A stretch of 44,753 bases of DNA, taken from contig JBBKWH010000040.1 in NCBI GenBank assembly GCA_037968855.1, forward strand, positions 1 through 44,753. The letters run 5' to 3'. The notes below the pieces were generated by a model. It saw nothing but the letters and a program-made list of their open reading frames with translations. It searched no databases and was not told where the DNA came from. The position numbers and the translations under genes were made by a program. This document shows positions 41,160 to 44,753 of this stretch, piece after piece. The stretch's first letter is position 1, and the number at the start of each line of letters is the position of its first letter. Source of the DNA: JBBKWH01 sp037968855 (GTDB taxonomy: Bacteria; Pseudomonadota; Gammaproteobacteria; Pseudomonadales; Moraxellaceae).

Positions 41160-43973
41160 ATGACCTCTGTCCGACTTCGCTGGTATCACCGTCTTCGCAT
41201 CCAAAACGCCTATGGGCAGTTGGTCGCGCTTATTTTTTTACCAATTGCCATTTTGGCAGCAGTTGGCGCATGGTTGGTGTTGCGCGAGACCCATCGCTCT
41301 GCCTTGGCTGAGCAACGTACCGCAGCCCAAGCGATTTTGGCCCGCTATCAGCCTGCCGGACAAGCCCTCTCGCCAATGCTAGATCGCAATGGTGGCGCAG
41401 TCAAAGCACAAGAAATTTTGACCATTATTTTGGCCGAATCTGGTCTACATCGGGCCGCGTTGGTTGATATTGATGGTCGGCCACGCTTAAGTTTGGGCTA
41501 TGGCGCACAAATGGATTGGCCACACTTTGAGGCCAGTCGCGAGATGTTTGGCCCGCTACACTCGCCCATCGGCAGCACCTATGGTTTGCGAGTTGGCTTT
41601 GCCAGTGATAGTCCAATCTGGCTGGTGATTGATATGGACAATCAGCCACTACAACTGGCGCGCTATCGCGTTTGGTTGGTGTTGGCGATTACTGGATTGC
41701 TGACCTTACTGATGCTGCTGCTGTGCTTAAACTTTTATTCGCGGCGCTGGATTAGCCCGATTTATGAAATGCGCCTGCATCTGCAACGCATGACTGCCGA
41801 AAGCCTCAATCACGCCCTTGATGTCACCAGTAGTGGCGAACTGCGCTTGCTACAAAAAGACATTGGCTTTTTATTACGCCGCCTACATGGCAGCTTTGAA
41901 GAACTCAAAGCGCATACCGAACAAACCGAAGATGACCTACGTCGCACCCTTGATGAACTGGAAATTCAAAACATTACCTATCGTAAAGCGCGTGATCTTG
42001 CGGTCCATGCCAACAACACCAAATCAGCATTTTTGGCCAATATCAGTCACGAATTACGCACACCGCTGAACAGTATTGACGGCTTTATTAACCTACTCTC
42101 ACGGCGTGGTCATCTGTCCAGCGAGCAAGATTTATATGTACAGACCATTCGTAAATCGTCGGCGCATTTGCTGGCGTTAATCAATGACGTACTAGATTTT
42201 TCTAAAATCGAAGCAGGCAAATTGGTGCTAGAACAAGCGCCGTTTAGCTTAGAAGAAGCCGTGTTTGATGTAATGGACATGCTGTCGCCGCTGGCCTGTG
42301 ACAAAAACCTCAACATGGCTGTCTACTACTACGAAGATGTGCCACGCCAAGTTTCTGGTGACGTGCTGCGCTTTAAGCAAATTTTGACCAACTTGGTCTC
42401 CAATGCGATTAAGTTCACCCCAGATGGCGAAGTGATTGTGCGCGTGTCGTTGGACAATAGCACTGCGCACCAACACCATATTCGCGTCGAAGTACAAGAC
42501 AGTGGCATTGGTCTGTCCAAAACTGACCGCAAAAAGCTCTTTCAATCGTTTGGCCAAGGGGATCCATCGGTCACACGGCAATTTGGCGGCACAGGTCTTG
42601 GCTTGGCGATTTCTCGCCAGTTGGTGCGTCTGATGCAAGGCGATATTGGCTTTGAAGATAACGTCGAACGCGATGGACAAGGCAAAGGCTCGACCTTTTG
42701 GTTTAACGTCAACTTAGATCGAGTCGCCAGTGTCGAACCTGTTTGGCCCAACCTATCTTCGTGGCGGGTACTGGCCAGCATCGAACATACCGCCAGCCGT
42801 AACGTACTGCGCGCCTACCTCAGCCGAATGCACATTACCTTAGAAGAAGCCTCCTCAACCGCTGACTTGTTTGGTCGATTAAGCGAGTTTGAAGCCGAGA
42901 CGCAAGGCCAAGGCTGGGTGATTGTTGACCACGATGGTGACATCACCGCACTGCTACGCGAAATTCGCACCCGCTACAGTGGACCACTTGCGGTCTATGC
43001 CTATCAAATGGTGATTGACCCGACAGAACTGCAACACTATCAAGCCGAAGCGCTGTATCAGCCGATCAGCCGAAATTCACTCAGCAGCCTGCTGCAACAC
43101 ACGCCAGAGCCTGTCGCCAAGCCAACGCATTTTGGGCAAAACACCCTGCATGTATTGGCTGTGGATGATCACTTGCCCAACCTGATGGTGCTGGATGCCT
43201 TGCTCAGTGACTTGGGTATTTCGGTGACCACAGTGTCTAGCGGACAAGATGCAATTGCCCAAGTCCGCCATCGGCACGAACGCCAAGATGCGCCGTTTGA
43301 TTTGATCTTTATGGATATTCAAATGCCACGCATGTCTGGACTAGAAACCAGCCAACGCATTCGCGAGATGGAAGCCGATTGGTCAACACAACTGGCCACA
43401 CCACTGCACATGCCCATTATTGCGCTCACTGCCCACGCACTGGCCGATGAACGCGATCAATTGTTAGCCGCAGGCATGGATGACTACGCGGGCAAGCCGA
43501 TTCAACACGAACAACTGGTGCATTTGCTAGAACACTGGACCCGCCACCACGCGCCTACCGGATTGGCCTTAACCCAATCGCCGATCATCGATACCGCCAA
43601 CACACCTCTGGTGATTGATTGGCAAGAAAGCCTGAGCCTGTCAGCCAACAAACCCGAACTGGCCTTAGACCTGTTACACATGCTGCAAAATGGCCTACCG
43701 GATGACAAAGACGAATTGGTCGAAGCCTATGTCGAGCGTGATTTTCATCGGATGGAACAACGCGCCCACCGACTGCATGGCGCAACACGCTATACCGGCG
43801 TACCGATTTTGCGCGAGGCCAGTGGCGCACTGGAGCAACGCTTATTACAAGCGCGCAAAGCCAATACCTTGCGCGATGATGAAGTCCAACAGCAACTGCA
43901 TACCGACCTGCAAACCGTCCTGCAAGCCATTGATCAACTGTTGGCCGAGTCGCTGGAGGCATTATCATCCTGA
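41160..43973 (+). CDS. gacS: Hybrid sensor histidine kinase GacS/BarA
   Basis: The membrane sensor of the GacS/GacA system, which controls Rsm small RNAs. About 937 residues: transmembrane helix ~19-39, periplasmic sensor domain to ~160, second transmembrane helix (VLAITGLLTLLMLLLCLNFY), HAMP, then HisKA with the phospho-His in FLANISHELRTPLNSIDGF (~residue 300), HATPase with DSGIGLS and FGGTGLGLAIS, a receiver domain (LAVDDH, phospho-Asp in LIFMDIQMPRMSGLE ~720, Lys in DDYAGKPI) and a C-terminal Hpt domain with His in RAHRLHGATRYTG. ATG 41160 or 41148 may start translation. Divergent from cysM. Confidence 0.94.
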   Translation: MTSVRLRWYHRLRIQNAYGQLVALIFLPIAILAAVGAWLVLRETHRSALAEQRTAAQAILARYQPAGQALSPMLDRNGGAVKAQEILTIILAESGLHRAALVDIDGRPRLSLGYGAQMDWPHFEASREMFGPLHSPIGSTYGLRVGFASDSPIWLVIDMDNQPLQLARYRVWLVLAITGLLTLLMLLLCLNFYSRRWISPIYEMRLHLQRMTAESLNHALDVTSSGELRLLQKDIGFLLRRLHGSFEELKAHTEQTEDDLRRTLDELEIQNITYRKARDLAVHANNTKSAFLANISHELRTPLNSIDGFINLLSRRGHLSSEQDLYVQTIRKSSAHLLALINDVLDFSKIEAGKLVLEQAPFSLEEAVFDVMDMLSPLACDKNLNMAVYYYEDVPRQVSGDVLRFKQILTNLVSNAIKFTPDGEVIVRVSLDNSTAHQHHIRVEVQDSGIGLSKTDRKKLFQSFGQGDPSVTRQFGGTGLGLAISRQLVRLMQGDIGFEDNVERDGQGKGSTFWFNVNLDRVASVEPVWPNLSSWRVLASIEHTASRNVLRAYLSRMHITLEEASSTADLFGRLSEFEAETQGQGWVIVDHDGDITALLREIRTRYSGPLAVYAYQMVIDPTELQHYQAEALYQPISRNSLSSLLQHTPEPVAKPTHFGQNTLHVLAVDDHLPNLMVLDALLSDLGISVTTVSSGQDAIAQVRHRHERQDAPFDLIFMDIQMPRMSGLETSQRIREMEADWSTQLATPLHMPIIALTAHALADERDQLLAAGMDDYAGKPIQHEQLVHLLEHWTRHHAPTGLALTQSPIIDTANTPLVIDWQESLSLSANKPELALDLLHMLQNGLPDDKDELVEAYVERDFHRMEQRAHRLHGATRYTGVPILREASGALEQRLLQARKANTLRDDEVQQQLHTDLQTVLQAIDQLLAESLEALSS

Positions 43974-44081
43974 GCCATCATGCATCAAAAATCTGACTGA
44001 CCAGCACATCGCCAATAAAACCCGATCCGTGCTTGATCCGTTATGATGCCAACTTCCTTGTCCAACCGTGCGAGCTTAACG

Positions 44082-44753
44082 ATGTCACTGGTTTTCTTTG
44101 CCAAAAAAGGCCCTGTCGCTTCTGTGTCCCTCAATCGGCCAGACAAACGCAACGCCATGAGCTTTGCCCTGCTCAAAGAACTGGTCGATACCGCACAACG
44201 GATCAAAAAAGACAAATCCATCCGCGTGGTGATTATCAGTGGTGTTGGCGAAGCCTTTAGTGCAGGTATTGACTTAAGCGACCTCAACAACCCCAAAAAC
44301 AGCCTATTTGCAGCGTGGGAACTCATTAAACCCAATCAAAGCTTGTTTCAAAAAGCTTTTTTGATCTGGCAAGACCTCCCTGTGCCGGTCATTGCCGTTA
44401 CGCAAGGCTATTGTTTGGGTGCGGGCATGCAGTTGGCCTTGGGTGCAGATATTCGCATCAGTACACCTGATTGTAAGTTTTCGATCATGGAAAGCCGTTG
44501 GGGGCTAGTGCCTGATATGGGCCTCACTCGCTCACTCAAAGGCATTATTCCTTTAGATGTGGCCAAAGAACTGACCTTAACCGCTAGAATTTTTTCAGGT
44601 ACTGAAGCCAAAGCACTGGGCCTTGTCACCCATATTGATGCCAACCCAATGGCTGCTGCCGAAACCCTCGCCGCCGAACTGATCACCCGCTCACCCGATG
44701 CGCTACTGGCAGGCAAACGCGTGTTAAACGCGATGGAGCACCAACCCAAACAC
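44082..44753 (+). CDS. Crotonase-family enoyl-CoA hydratase/isomerase (cut by the right edge)
   Basis: 224 codons are present before the window ends. The start MSLVFFAKKGPVASVSLNRPDKRNAM is typical of the crotonase fold; the oxyanion hole is formed by AFSAGIDLSDL and GYCLGAGMQLALGAD, and a Glu is present in SIMESRWGLVPDMG. The presence of one acidic residue in the usual pair leaves open whether it acts as hydratase, isomerase or another crotonase. Earlier in-frame ATGs (44043, 44046) are possible, but ATG 44082 fits the family. It follows gacS by about 110 bases; nothing links the two in function. Confidence 0.85.
   Translation, partial: MSLVFFAKKGPVASVSLNRPDKRNAMSFALLKELVDTAQRIKKDKSIRVVIISGVGEAFSAGIDLSDLNNPKNSLFAAWELIKPNQSLFQKAFLIWQDLPVPVIAVTQGYCLGAGMQLALGADIRISTPDCKFSIMESRWGLVPDMGLTRSLKGIIPLDVAKELTLTARIFSGTEAKALGLVTHIDANPMAAAETLAAELITRSPDALLAGKRVLNAMEHQPKH

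Overview
The window reads as a chromosomal segment of a gammaproteobacterium of the order Pseudomonadales, most likely Moraxellaceae (an Acinetobacter relative). Three things point there. The left end carries a fil gene set (FilA/B/C/D/E families) that I know mainly from Acinetobacter. Several gene orders are shared with Pseudomonas and Acinetobacter: gacS // cysM-rlmD-relA, ibaG-murA-hisG, pcnB-folK-panB-panC, and the MlaA neighbourhood. HisG is the short form that needs HisZ. No phage, IS element, CRISPR array, tRNA or rRNA was seen; most of the window is core housekeeping.

Layout. 1-7232 (minus): fil operon, transcribed filA1, filA2, filA3, filB, filC, filD, filE, with filE running off the left edge inside a 9-bp tandem repeat. 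7529-8920 (plus): pabB. 8927-14516 (mostly minus): ibaG, murA, hisG, then hisD-hisC, with a plus-strand DUF481 outer-membrane gene between hisG and hisD. 14665-15730 (plus): DUF393 and DoxX-like pair. 15795-18929 (minus): transglutaminase-like protein, hpf/raiA, rpoN. 19166-23029 (plus): mlaA, SpoIIE-type phosphatase, STAS protein, nitrilase, cyclic-nucleotide-binding protein. 23066-25021 (minus): pilin accessory gene and two type IV pilins. 25261-30802 (minus): darP, NPr, rapZ, panC, panB, folK, pcnB. 30914-31361: a non-coding stretch that I interpret as a sigma54-driven CrcZ-like small RNA. 31362-33815 (minus): comEA, moaA, mazG. 34071-35493 (plus): an SDR dehydrogenase and a small secreted protein. 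35562-41029 (minus): relA, rlmD, a PolB-like exonuclease and cysM. 41148-44753 (plus): gacS and a crotonase cut by the right edge.

How the parts connect. Sigma54 is encoded here (rpoN), and two good sigma54 promoters (GG-N10-GC) lie in the window, one before the first pilin gene and one before the putative CrcZ-like RNA. Each has a cluster of short repeated sites upstream that could bind an enhancer-type activator. The fil operon looks like an envelope or surface system: three secreted FilA paralogues carrying a shared TGQDG motif just after the signal peptide, a predicted exported C39 cysteine peptidase, and two outer-membrane barrel-like proteins. Strong hairpins between its first genes suggest stepped expression.

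Most notable observations: (1) the CrcZ-like RNA locus upstream of pcnB; (2) the FilA TGQDG motif paired with a C39 peptidase, which resembles double-glycine leader processing; (3) an in-frame amber codon in the likely original signal peptide of filB; (4) the repeated TGTCA half-sites upstream of the pilin sigma54 promoter; (5) an MlaA with no cysteine at all, so no lipoprotein anchor.
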